From: CAXSBR01 sp964252015
GTDB taxonomy: Bacteria; Actinomycetota; Actinomycetes; Mycobacteriales; Jatrophihabitantaceae
Assembly (NCBI GenBank): GCA_964252015.1
Contig: CAXULW010000006.1
Coordinates: 62,001-126,000, forward strand
Reading direction: 5' to 3'
DNA: 64,000 bases
In this document: positions 42,280 to 50,082 of the stretch, in pieces
Layout: each line of letters begins with the position of its first letter
How positions within the stretch are numbered: the first letter of the stretch is position 1
Program-made: the position numbers and the translations under genes
Notes under the pieces: generated by a model
Told to the model about the DNA's origin: nothing
The model's database searches: none
Seen by the model: only the letters and a program-made list of their open reading frames with translations

Positions 42280-44292
42280 TCAGCGAGCCCGGGTGGCCTC
42301 GGGCGCGGCCCGCCAGGCTGAGTTACGGAGCAGGCGCAGGCCGTTGAGTCCGACGATGACGGTTGACCCTTCGTGTCCGGCCACGCCGAGGATCAACGGG
42401 AGATGGCCCACCAGATCCCAGGCAGACAGGCTGACGATGACGGTGGCGGCGACCACGAGGTTCGCATTGGCAGCACGACAGGATCGCCGGGCCAGGTCGA
42501 GCACGGCAGCCAGGGAGCCCAGGTCGTCGCGGACGATGATGGCGTCGGCCGTTTGCACCGCCAGGTCTGAGCCGCGCCCACCCATCGCGATGCCCAGGTG
42601 CGCGGTGGCCAGGGCAGGCGCATCGTTGACGCCGTCACCGACCAGCAGGACGTGCCGCCCCGCGTCCTGCAGCGCCTGCACGTGGGTTACCTTCTCGGCC
42701 GGGAGTAGGGCGGCGTGGACATCGTCGATGCCGACCTCGCCGGCCAGGAGGTCCGCGGCGCGGGCGTTGTCACCGGTCAGCAGCACCGGCGGGTGCGTGG
42801 TGGCCGCCGTGAGCGCGGCCACGGCGGCGGGCGCGTCGGAACGCACGCGGTCGGTCAGGCCGAGCACACCGCTCAACACATCGTCGACGATGACGACGAC
42901 CGCGGTTCCGCCGGCGGCTTCGATCTGCTGGATAAACCCCTGTCCAGCCGCGCGGCCCGGGGCCGGGTGCTGTTGGTCGATCAAGGCGGGTGAGCCGACC
43001 TGGACGGTCCGTCCGTCGACGGTGGCGGTAACCCCGCGACCGGGCACCGAGACGAACCGGTCAGCGGTGGCGATAGTGAGGCCGGCCTCTTCAGCGGCCG
43101 CGACGACGGCCGTGGCCAGGGGATGCTCGCTGGGACCTTCCGCGGCCGCAGCCAGGGCCAGCAGTCCGTCGGCGTCCAGGCCGTCGGCGTCCAGGCCGTC
43201 GGCGTCCCGGCCGGCCTCGGGCAGGACATGCACGGTCGATAGTCGTGGGGTGCCGTAGGTGAGGGTGCCCGTCTTGTCGAATGCGACGCAGTCGGCCAAG
43301 GCGAGCTGCTCCATGACGATGGCGGACTTGATCAACACACCGTGGCGGCCGGCGTTGGCGATCGCCGCCAGCAACGGGGGCATCGTGGAAAGCAGAACCG
43401 CACAGGGCGAAGCGACGATCATGAATGTCATGGCTCGCAGCAGGGTGGGCAGCAACGACGCTCCGAGCAACGTGGGGATAGCGAACAACGCGGTCGTGGC
43501 CGCGACGACGCCGACGGAGTACCGCTGCTCGATGCGTTCGAAGACCAGCTGAGCTCTGGCTTTGGTTGCCGAGGCCTGTGCGACCTGGGCCACGATCCTG
43601 GCCATGACCGACTCCTCCGCCGGCCGGTCCACCCGCACAACCAGCGCCCCGGTGCCGTTGATGGTGCCGGCGAACACCTCGGCGCCGGCCCGCTTGGGGA
43701 CCGGCATCGGCTCCCCGGTGATCGAGGCTTGGTCGACTTCGCTCGCCCCGTGGATCACCACGGCATCAGCGCCGATCAGCTCACCCGGACGAACCAGCAG
43801 TAGGTCACCCACGGCGACCGCGGCCGCGTCCGTGCGCTCCTCACGCCCGGCCGCGTCGAGGCGGGTCACCTGTTCGGGGGCCAGGTCGAACAGGGCTCGC
43901 ACCGAGTCCGCCGTCCGCTTGGTCGCCACCGCCGCCAACGCTCCGGACGTGGCGAAGATGACGATCAACAGCGCACCGTCGAAGAGCTGGCCGATCGCTG
44001 CGGTGACGAGCGCGGCCACGATCATCAACTGGTCGACGTTGAGGGACTTCTCGCGCGCCGTGCGCACCGCGGCCAGGCCCGCTTCCCATCCACCGGTGGC
44101 GTAGCAGGCCAGATACAGCAACCAGTACGGGGTGGCGGGCGCGCCCGGCGACTGGAGAATTGCACCCGCGGCGAACAGGACGGTGGACAACGCCGCCCAC
44201 CGCACCTTGGGGACCCCGAGAACGGCCCGCGCCCGCTCGCCCGGCGACCGGATGGCGACGGCCCCGGGGCGGGGTCGCGACGCCGACGACAC
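42280..44292 (-). CDS. P1B-type metal-transporting ATPase (P1B-4-like)
   Basis: Heavy-metal P-type ATPase of 670 residues. It has ITGEPMPV (actuator TGE), SPCAVLLSTMPP in TM4 of the core (SPC instead of CPC), the phosphorylation motif FDKTGTLTYG, SEHPLATAVV (HP motif) and VGDGVNDAPALA. GHEGSTVIVGLNGLRLLR at the C-terminus matches the HEGST motif of P1B-4 pumps such as CtpD/CtpJ/CoaT, which export Co(II), Fe(II) or Ni(II). No N-terminal metal-binding domain. The GTG at 44292 with AGGAG upstream is the better start; the open frame continues to a TTG at 44457. Divergent from a zinc/manganese importer. Confidence 0.85.
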   Translation of the reverse strand: MSSASRPRPGAVAIRSPGERARAVLGVPKVRWAALSTVLFAAGAILQSPGAPATPYWLLYLACYATGGWEAGLAAVRTAREKSLNVDQLMIVAALVTAAIGQLFDGALLIVIFATSGALAAVATKRTADSVRALFDLAPEQVTRLDAAGREERTDAAAVAVGDLLLVRPGELIGADAVVIHGASEVDQASITGEPMPVPKRAGAEVFAGTINGTGALVVRVDRPAEESVMARIVAQVAQASATKARAQLVFERIEQRYSVGVVAATTALFAIPTLLGASLLPTLLRAMTFMIVASPCAVLLSTMPPLLAAIANAGRHGVLIKSAIVMEQLALADCVAFDKTGTLTYGTPRLSTVHVLPEAGRDADGLDADGLDADGLLALAAAAEGPSEHPLATAVVAAAEEAGLTIATADRFVSVPGRGVTATVDGRTVQVGSPALIDQQHPAPGRAAGQGFIQQIEAAGGTAVVVIVDDVLSGVLGLTDRVRSDAPAAVAALTAATTHPPVLLTGDNARAADLLAGEVGIDDVHAALLPAEKVTHVQALQDAGRHVLLVGDGVNDAPALATAHLGIAMGGRGSDLAVQTADAIIVRDDLGSLAAVLDLARRSCRAANANLVVAATVIVSLSAWDLVGHLPLILGVAGHEGSTVIVGLNGLRLLRNSAWRAAPEATRAR
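43171..43215. repeat. 15-bp tandem repeat inside the metal ATPase gene
   Basis: Two exact copies of GGCGTCCAGGCCGTC and a third imperfect copy encode the repeated peptide DADGL (three times) in the nucleotide-binding domain. The unit is a multiple of three, so copy-number changes keep the frame. The insertion is an acidic loop just before the ATP-binding HP motif. Confidence 0.8.
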
Positions 44293-44470
44293 GGGGACTC
44301 CTCGCACGCGGGGCCGTTCCTGCAACCGGAACCTGCGCAACGCTACCGGTAACAGTGTGGGTGGCACGCCGCTGCACGACGAGACCCGACAAACGATATT
44401 GACAACGGATTCGGTTTCGGGGTTGACTGGCTGGGGCGGGGCGCTCAGCGTGCCCAATGACCCCCACGTT

Positions 44471-44520
44471 CAGCGAGTCCCAGCGAGTCCCAGTGAGTCC
44501 CAGTGAGTCCCAGTGAGTCC
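44471..44520. repeat. five 10-bp tandem repeats before the metal importer
   Basis: Five consecutive copies of CAGYGAGTCC (two with C, three with T at the variable position). They end 11 bases before the start codon of the metal-binding lipoprotein. The 10-bp period is close to one DNA turn. They occupy the 5' leader or promoter of the importer operon. An iterated protein-binding site or a length-variable expression switch are possible roles. Confidence 0.75.
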
Positions 44521-44531
44521 AGGAGTCCAGC

Positions 44532-45563
44532 ATGTGCCGTAGCGTCCGTCCCCGCGTGCTGTTGCTGCCCCTACGCCTGGCCCTAGCCCTAGCCCTGCCC
44601 CTAGCCCTGACCCTGACCCTGGCCGGCTGCAGCACCGCGTCCAAGTCGACCTCGACGTCGTCATCGGCAGCGGGATCTGATTCGGCGGCCGTGTCGTCAA
44701 GCAGCGGGTCGGCGTCATCGTCGTTGCGTACCGGCGGGCCGGGCAAGGTCATCACGGCGGCGGCGAGCATCGATGCCTGGGGCAGCATCCTGTCCCAGCT
44801 CGGCGGCAATCACGTCACGACAACGTCGATCATCACCAACCCGAACACCGATCCACACGACTACGAACCGACGCCGAAGGACGGCGTGGTCATCGCCAAG
44901 GCGGCCGTGTTTGTGGAGAACGGCATCGGCTATGACTCGTGGGCGGCCAAGGCGGTCGCAGCCAACCCGGACTCCAACCGACAGGTGATCGACGTCGGCC
45001 GCCTCGTCGGCGTCCCGGACGGCGGCAACCCGCACCGCTGGTACTCCCCTGCAAACGTGGAGACGGTCGCCAACGCCATCACCGCCGACCTGAAGAAGGC
45101 CGACCCGGACGACGCCGCGTATTTCACCGCCCAGCGGACCCGGTTCGAGACGACCGGCTTGGCCCGTTACCACGCTCTGATCAAGCAGATCAAGGCCACC
45201 TACTCCGGTGTCCAGGTCGGGGCGAGTGAAAGCATTTTCGCGCCCCTGTCCGACGCGCTCGGACTAGATCTGATCACCCCCGCGAGCTTTCTCAAGGCGA
45301 TCAGCGAAGGCACCGACCCGTCGGCGGCCGACAAGGCGACCATCGACACCCAGATCAGCCAGAAGAAGATCAAGGTGTACGTGTTCAACAGCCAGAACTC
45401 GACCCCGGACGTCTCCGCCCAGGTCAAAGCCGCTAAAAAGCAGGGCATCCCGATCGCGGCAGTCACCGAAACCCTGTCCCCCGCCGGCGCCAGTTTCCAA
45501 GACTGGCAGGTCGCCCAGCTCGAAGTCCTGCAGGCCGCGCTGGCCACCGCGACGGCTCGATGA
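44532..45563 (+). CDS. zinc/manganese-type ABC transporter substrate-binding lipoprotein
   Basis: Cluster A-I (ZnuA/TroA) metal-binding protein of 343 residues. The N-terminus has an unusually leucine/alanine-repetitive signal segment and the lipobox LAGC (Cys33), then a Ser-rich linker to residue 65. Metal ligands are His109 (DPHDYEP), His168 (GNPHRWY) and Glu233 (GASESIF). There is no long His-rich loop as in ZnuA. It captures Zn(II) or Mn(II) for the following ATPase and permeases. The stop overlaps the ATPase start (ATGA). Ten-base tandem repeats precede the gene. Confidence 0.87.
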   Translation: MCRSVRPRVLLLPLRLALALALPLALTLTLAGCSTASKSTSTSSSAAGSDSAAVSSSSGSASSSLRTGGPGKVITAAASIDAWGSILSQLGGNHVTTTSIITNPNTDPHDYEPTPKDGVVIAKAAVFVENGIGYDSWAAKAVAANPDSNRQVIDVGRLVGVPDGGNPHRWYSPANVETVANAITADLKKADPDDAAYFTAQRTRFETTGLARYHALIKQIKATYSGVQVGASESIFAPLSDALGLDLITPASFLKAISEGTDPSAADKATIDTQISQKKIKVYVFNSQNSTPDVSAQVKAAKKQGIPIAAVTETLSPAGASFQDWQVAQLEVLQAALATATAR

Positions 45564-46495
45564 ACGGCACCCGGGCCGCTGGCACGCGGCATTCCTACCT
45601 CGCCGGGCACGACCTCATCGGCGGCGGCGGGCATGCTGGACCCGTGGGTATCACGGACTCCACCCCCCCGCCGGAACCGGACCACGGCCGCGCCGATGTG
45701 GTCGAGCTCGAGCGTGTCTCGGCCGCGGCGGGTGGCCGCACGATCTGGGCTGAGGTGACCCTGCGGGTCCGCGCTGGTGAATTCGTGGCCGTACTCGGAC
45801 CCAACGGGGTCGGCAAATCAACCTTGCTCAAAGCCATTCTCGGATTGCACCCGGCCGCCACCGGCCGGATCCGGGTGCTGGGCGCTGACCCCGGTCGGCG
45901 CAACGCCCGGATCGGGTACCTGCCCCAGCGGCGCGCGTTCGACCCGTCTACCCGGGTTCGCGGCGTAGACGTCGTGCGTCTGGGCTGGGACGGCGACCGG
46001 TGGGGCGTCCCGCTGCCGGCCCGCCTCGGCGGTGCCCGCGCCCGAGCCGGGCGGGACCGGGTCAACGAGGTCATTGCCCTGGTCGGGGCGCAGGACTATG
46101 CCGACCGACCCATCGGGCAATGCTCGGGCGGGGAACAGCAACGCTTGCTCATCGCCCAGGCCCTGGTGCGCCGGCCGGAACTCCTCGTCCTTGACGAACC
46201 CCTGGACAGCCTCGACGTCACCAACCAGGCTTCGGTCAGCGCCCTGATCCAGCAGGTCTGCCGCACCCAGAACGTAACCGTCCTCATGGTTGCTCATGAC
46301 GTCAACCCGATCCTGCCCTACCTCGACCAGGTCATTTACCTCGCTCACGGCGGGGCGGTCATGGGACCCCCCGGCGAGGTCATCACCGCGGACACCCTGA
46401 CCATGCTCTACGGCACCCCGATCGACGTACTCCACGACCGGGCGGGGCGCCTGGTGGTGGTGGGGCAACCCGACATCCCGGCAGCCCACCGCTGA
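45560..46495 (+). CDS. metal ABC transporter ATP-binding protein
   Basis: ATPase of 311 residues. Walker A is GPNGVGKSTLLKAILG, the signature is CSGGEQQRLLIAQAL, Walker B is LLVLDEPLDSLD, and the switch His is in VAHDVNP. A 35-residue N-terminal extension precedes the conserved VELERVSAAAGGRTIW, so an internal start such as the GTG near 45644 is possible. It drives the ZnuABC-like importer. The stop overlaps the permease start by one base (TGATG). Confidence 0.88.
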   Translation: MNGTRAAGTRHSYLAGHDLIGGGGHAGPVGITDSTPPPEPDHGRADVVELERVSAAAGGRTIWAEVTLRVRAGEFVAVLGPNGVGKSTLLKAILGLHPAATGRIRVLGADPGRRNARIGYLPQRRAFDPSTRVRGVDVVRLGWDGDRWGVPLPARLGGARARAGRDRVNEVIALVGAQDYADRPIGQCSGGEQQRLLIAQALVRRPELLVLDEPLDSLDVTNQASVSALIQQVCRTQNVTVLMVAHDVNPILPYLDQVIYLAHGGAVMGPPGEVITADTLTMLYGTPIDVLHDRAGRLVVVGQPDIPAAHR

Positions 46496-47448
46496 TGGGG
46501 AACGGACTGTCCTGGAACGTGGTCGACGACGTCAACCAGCTGTTGATGTTCAACTTCATGCTGAACGCGCTGCGCGCAGGCACCATCGTCGCTGTCGTCG
46601 CCGGCGCGATCGGCTACTTCATGGTCCTACGGCGGCAATCGTTCGCCGGGCACACCCTGGCCGTCATCGGTTTCCCGGGCGCCGCCGGCGCGACCTGGCT
46701 CGGGGTCAGCGTGGCGATGGGCTACTTCGGGTTCTGCATTGCCGGCGCCCTGGTCATCGCGGCTTTGCCGGGTGGCGGGCAGGCCGGCGGCGGCGCTGGC
46801 GGCGCTGGCGGGTACGGCGAGAAATCGGCGGTCATCGGTACGGTCCAGGCGTTCGCGCTGGCGTGCGGGTTTCTCTTCGTCAGCCTGTACCACGGTTTCC
46901 TGTCCGGGCTGAACAGCCTGCTGTTCGGGACCATCATCGGCGTCACCGATGACCAGGTGCTGGTACTGCTGAGCTGCGGCGCCATCTGCCTGGTCGTGCT
47001 GGCGGTGATCGCCCGGCCGCTGTACTTCACGACCGTCGACCAGGACGTGGCCCGCGCCCGTGGCGTGCCGGTGCGGCTGGTGTCGACGGTGTTCCTGGTC
47101 CTGCTCGCGGTCGCTGCCGCCGGCACCAGCCAGGTCACCGGCAGCCTCCTGGTCTTCGCGCTGCTGGTGGCGCCGGCGGCGACCGCGGTCCGCCTCACCG
47201 CGCGGCCCGTCGTCGGAGTGTTCCTGTCGATGCTGGTCGCCGTCGCCATCACGTGGGTCGGGGAGGGTGTGGCGTTCTTCTCCCCGTACCCGATCGGGTT
47301 CTGGGTGACCACGTTCGGGTTCGCGGTGTTCCTGATCGCCAGTGCCTACCGTGCGGTCGCCGACCGCGCTCGCCGCGGCCGGCTACGCGCGAACCCTGCC
47401 GCTGCCGTCCCGGTGGTGGACCCGGTCGCGCTGTCCAGGCCGCAGTGA
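46495..47448 (+). CDS. metal ABC transporter permease 1
   Basis: ABC-3 family permease of 317 residues with seven to nine hydrophobic segments. FMVLRRQSFAGHTLAVIGFPGAAGATWLG is the region equivalent to the conserved RRQAFIGDALSH of the family, here with variation. TTVDQDVARARGVPVRLVS and VTGSLLVFALLVAPAATA are typical. A glycine-rich insertion (GGGQAGGGAGGAGGYG, about residue 100) interrupts a loop. It pairs with the second permease, suggesting a heterodimeric channel. Confidence 0.85.
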   Translation: MGNGLSWNVVDDVNQLLMFNFMLNALRAGTIVAVVAGAIGYFMVLRRQSFAGHTLAVIGFPGAAGATWLGVSVAMGYFGFCIAGALVIAALPGGGQAGGGAGGAGGYGEKSAVIGTVQAFALACGFLFVSLYHGFLSGLNSLLFGTIIGVTDDQVLVLLSCGAICLVVLAVIARPLYFTTVDQDVARARGVPVRLVSTVFLVLLAVAAAGTSQVTGSLLVFALLVAPAATAVRLTARPVVGVFLSMLVAVAITWVGEGVAFFSPYPIGFWVTTFGFAVFLIASAYRAVADRARRGRLRANPAAAVPVVDPVALSRPQ

Positions 47449-48362
47449 CCGCTGCTGCGGCCGGGCGGGCGCTGCTTGCGTCCGACCCGGTCACCGGCGT
47501 CGGGCACATGCTCGGTCACCCGTTCATCCAGCACGCGCTGGCCGCCGGGACCGCGATCGCGCTGGTGTCCGGTCTGGTCGGCTACTTCGTCGTACTGCGC
47601 GCGCAGGTGTTCGTCGGCGACGCGCTGTCCCACGTGGCCTACGCCGGCGCGCTGGCGGCGCTCGCCGCCGGGATCGATCTACGCCTGGGCCTGTTCGCCG
47701 CCACCGTCGGGGTCGGGGTGGCTATCGGCCTCCTCGGCGGCCGGGGGATCGCCGACGACGTCGTCATCGGCACCGTGTTCGCCTGGGTCCTCGGCCTCGG
47801 TGTGTTCTTCCTGGCCTACTACACCACCCACGGCAGCGGCACCGCCAGCAACGGCGCCGCGAGCGTCACCGTCCTGTTCGGATCCATCTTCGGTATCAGC
47901 GCCGCCGAGGCTACGACAGCGGTCCTGATCGCGGTCGCGTTGATCGCTGCGATCCTGGTGCTGGCCCGACCGCTGCTGTTCGCCAGCATCGACCCGGCCG
48001 TGGCCGCCGCCCGCGGCGTGCCGGCGCGGCTGCTCGGACCGGTGTTCCTCGCCGTCGTCGGCGCCACCGCCGCCGAAGCGAGCCAGGCCGTCGGCGCGCT
48101 GCTCCTGTTCGGGCTGTTGGCCGCCCCGCCGGCGGCTGCGCAACGACTCACCGCCGACCCGTGGCGGGCGTTCGCGCTGTCCGGCGCGTTGGGCGTCACG
48201 GCCATGTGGGCCGGTCTCGGCCTGGCGTACGCCTACCCGGTGCTGCCGGCGAGCTTCGCGATCATGACCGTCGCCGCTGGTGAATTCCTGCTGGCCGCCG
48301 GCGTCGCCCGCACTCGCCGGGCCCGGCATACTGCCCGCCCGGCGCCCGCCGTCGCGACTTAA
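47445..48362 (+). CDS. metal ABC transporter permease 2
   Basis: ABC-3 family permease of 305 residues. GYFVVLRAQVFVGDALSHVAYAGALAA matches the family motif well, ASIDPAVAAARGVPARLLGPVF and ASQAVGALLLFGLLAAPPAAAQRL follow. The GTG at 47445 overlaps the stop of permease 1 (GTGA); the earlier in-frame start is a shadow. It is the last gene of the importer operon. Two permeases instead of one resemble Mn/Zn systems such as MntCD. Confidence 0.86.
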   Translation: MTAAAAGRALLASDPVTGVGHMLGHPFIQHALAAGTAIALVSGLVGYFVVLRAQVFVGDALSHVAYAGALAALAAGIDLRLGLFAATVGVGVAIGLLGGRGIADDVVIGTVFAWVLGLGVFFLAYYTTHGSGTASNGAASVTVLFGSIFGISAAEATTAVLIAVALIAAILVLARPLLFASIDPAVAAARGVPARLLGPVFLAVVGATAAEASQAVGALLLFGLLAAPPAAAQRLTADPWRAFALSGALGVTAMWAGLGLAYAYPVLPASFAIMTVAAGEFLLAAGVARTRRARHTARPAPAVAT

Positions 48363-48416
48363 GAGCGCAGACGGGCGGGCGGGCCGGTGCGTCGCCGGCG
48401 CGAGCGGTCACCCTGC

Positions 48417-50033
48417 TCAGCTCAGCCAGGTACTCGAGAAATCGTAGTAGTTACAAGAGAAGGCGTTCGACGTCTTGGCGCCGCGGACCTTCTTCCCGTA
48501 GGCGTCGAGCCAGTTGTTGGTCGCCGGAATGATGTAGGGCCCGTCTTTTACCTGCTGTTCCTGTACGGCGTGCCACTTGTCCTTGGCCTTGGCCTCGTCG
48601 ACTTCGCCGATCGCGTCGAAGATCAGCTTGCTCGCAGCGGCATCGCCGCCGAAGTGCGATTCGTTGTAGGGACCGGCCGGGACCATGGACGACAGGTAGA
48701 ACACCGCGAGGGAGTTCACGCCGGTGCTGAAGAAGGTCACCGAGAAGTCCCTGGTGAAGAACCCCGCTTGTGGGGTGTAGAACTCGGCCGGTGTGTAACG
48801 CTGGACGTCGATCGTCACACCGGCCTGCTTGGCCTGTTGTTGGAACAACGTTGCGGTGTCGCTCTGCCCGGGCACGACCGTCGACGTCTTGAGGGCCAGC
48901 TTCAGATCGGAGGCCCCGGCCGACTTCAGCAGCGATTTGGCCTTGTCGATGTCCTGTACCTGCTTCAGGTCGCTGGCCCAGTACCGATCGGTGAAACCCG
49001 GCGCGTCGTTGGCCAGGGTGGCGTAGCCCTGATAGACGTTCGCCACGAACTGGTCGCGATCGGGAATGAGCTTGAGGGCCTCACGGACGACCGGATTCTT
49101 CAGGGCGCCCTGGTCGACCCGCATCACCGGGCCGACAAAGCCCGGACCCGGCTGATTGCCCAACACAATGCGACCGGTGCGCGCGTTCGCCTGGGCCAGC
49201 GCCGGCGGCACCCCCGGCGCAACGTCAATGGCATTCGCGAGCAGGGCGTTGAGACGGCTCTGGTCCGAGATGTAGCTCGAGTCAACCACGAGGGAGTCGA
49301 CGTAAGGTCCACCGTGGCGCCAGTAGTTCTTGTTGGCGTTGAACAGGCTGTAGGAACCGGGTTTGAACGTCTTGAGGGTAAACGGCCCGGTGCCATTTCC
49401 GTTGCCGAAGTTCTTCGTCCCGGCCTGCACGATGTAGCAGTTCGGGAAGCACGTAACGGTGGTGAAGTCAGCGATCGCGACCTTCAACACGATCTCGACG
49501 GTGTAGTTGTCGATCTTGCGGGCCTTGCCGAAGTCGACGATCGTCGCCAGCACCGCGTTGAACAGGTTGGTCTTGTCACCCCAACTGTGCTGGACGGTGT
49601 ACACGACGTCGTCGGCGGTGAAGGGCTTTCCGTCGTGCCACTCCACTCCGCGCCTGAGGTGAAAGGTCCACGTCTTGGCGTCGGCGCTGGGAGTGGCGCT
49701 CTCGGCCAGGGCCGGGATAGTGGTTCCGTTCGGGCCCGGCAGGAACAACGGGTCGTACAGGCTGAACAGCCGGATGAAGTCTGAAATCCCGATCGTGGCC
49801 AGCGGACTGATGGTTTCGACGGATCCGTTGGTGATGGCTCCGATGCGCAGTGTCCCGCCCCGCGAGATCGCGCCGGCGGCGGCAGGCCCGTCCGAGTACA
49901 CCTTCTTGCCCGTCGGCGCCGCCGCACACGCACTAAGGCCCAGGCCGGCGGCGGCCAGGCCGAGCGTGCCAGCCAGAAAGGTCCGACGACTGGTCCCGGC
50001 GGACTCCGGGAGCCACAGATCACCGGTGCTCAT
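48417..50033 (-). CDS. peptide-type ABC transporter substrate-binding protein (family 5)
   Basis: Solute-binding protein of 538 residues. It starts with a twin-arginine signal (TSRRTFLAGTLGLAAAGLGLSAC), which ends in a lipobox (Cys36), so it is exported folded and lipidated. The mature part has ISPLATIGISDFIRLFSLYDPLF and TFHLRRGVEWHDGKPFTADDVVYT, the family 5 (DppA/OppA) pattern. It is the last gene of the minus-strand importer operon, 49 bases after the ATPase. The cluster downstream suggests a hydroxyproline-like amino acid, a betaine or a small peptide as ligand (inference). Confidence 0.85.
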   Translation of the reverse strand: MSTGDLWLPESAGTSRRTFLAGTLGLAAAGLGLSACAAAPTGKKVYSDGPAAAGAISRGGTLRIGAITNGSVETISPLATIGISDFIRLFSLYDPLFLPGPNGTTIPALAESATPSADAKTWTFHLRRGVEWHDGKPFTADDVVYTVQHSWGDKTNLFNAVLATIVDFGKARKIDNYTVEIVLKVAIADFTTVTCFPNCYIVQAGTKNFGNGNGTGPFTLKTFKPGSYSLFNANKNYWRHGGPYVDSLVVDSSYISDQSRLNALLANAIDVAPGVPPALAQANARTGRIVLGNQPGPGFVGPVMRVDQGALKNPVVREALKLIPDRDQFVANVYQGYATLANDAPGFTDRYWASDLKQVQDIDKAKSLLKSAGASDLKLALKTSTVVPGQSDTATLFQQQAKQAGVTIDVQRYTPAEFYTPQAGFFTRDFSVTFFSTGVNSLAVFYLSSMVPAGPYNESHFGGDAAASKLIFDAIGEVDEAKAKDKWHAVQEQQVKDGPYIIPATNNWLDAYGKKVRGAKTSNAFSCNYYDFSSTWLS

Positions 50034-50082
50034 GTACGCGCTCCTGTCGGTTGAACTTGCGCGGTTACCGGTGCACGGCGGA

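Noticed and set aside
44293..44470. Zur-type box between metal exporter and importer
   Set aside because: GATATTGACAACGGATT has some resemblance in AT content but no clear symmetry or match to the known Zur consensus, so no site is claimed.
44471..44520. Possible CRISPR array
   Set aside because: The repeats are 10 bp long and directly adjacent without spacers, so they are a simple tandem repeat. No cas genes are in the window.
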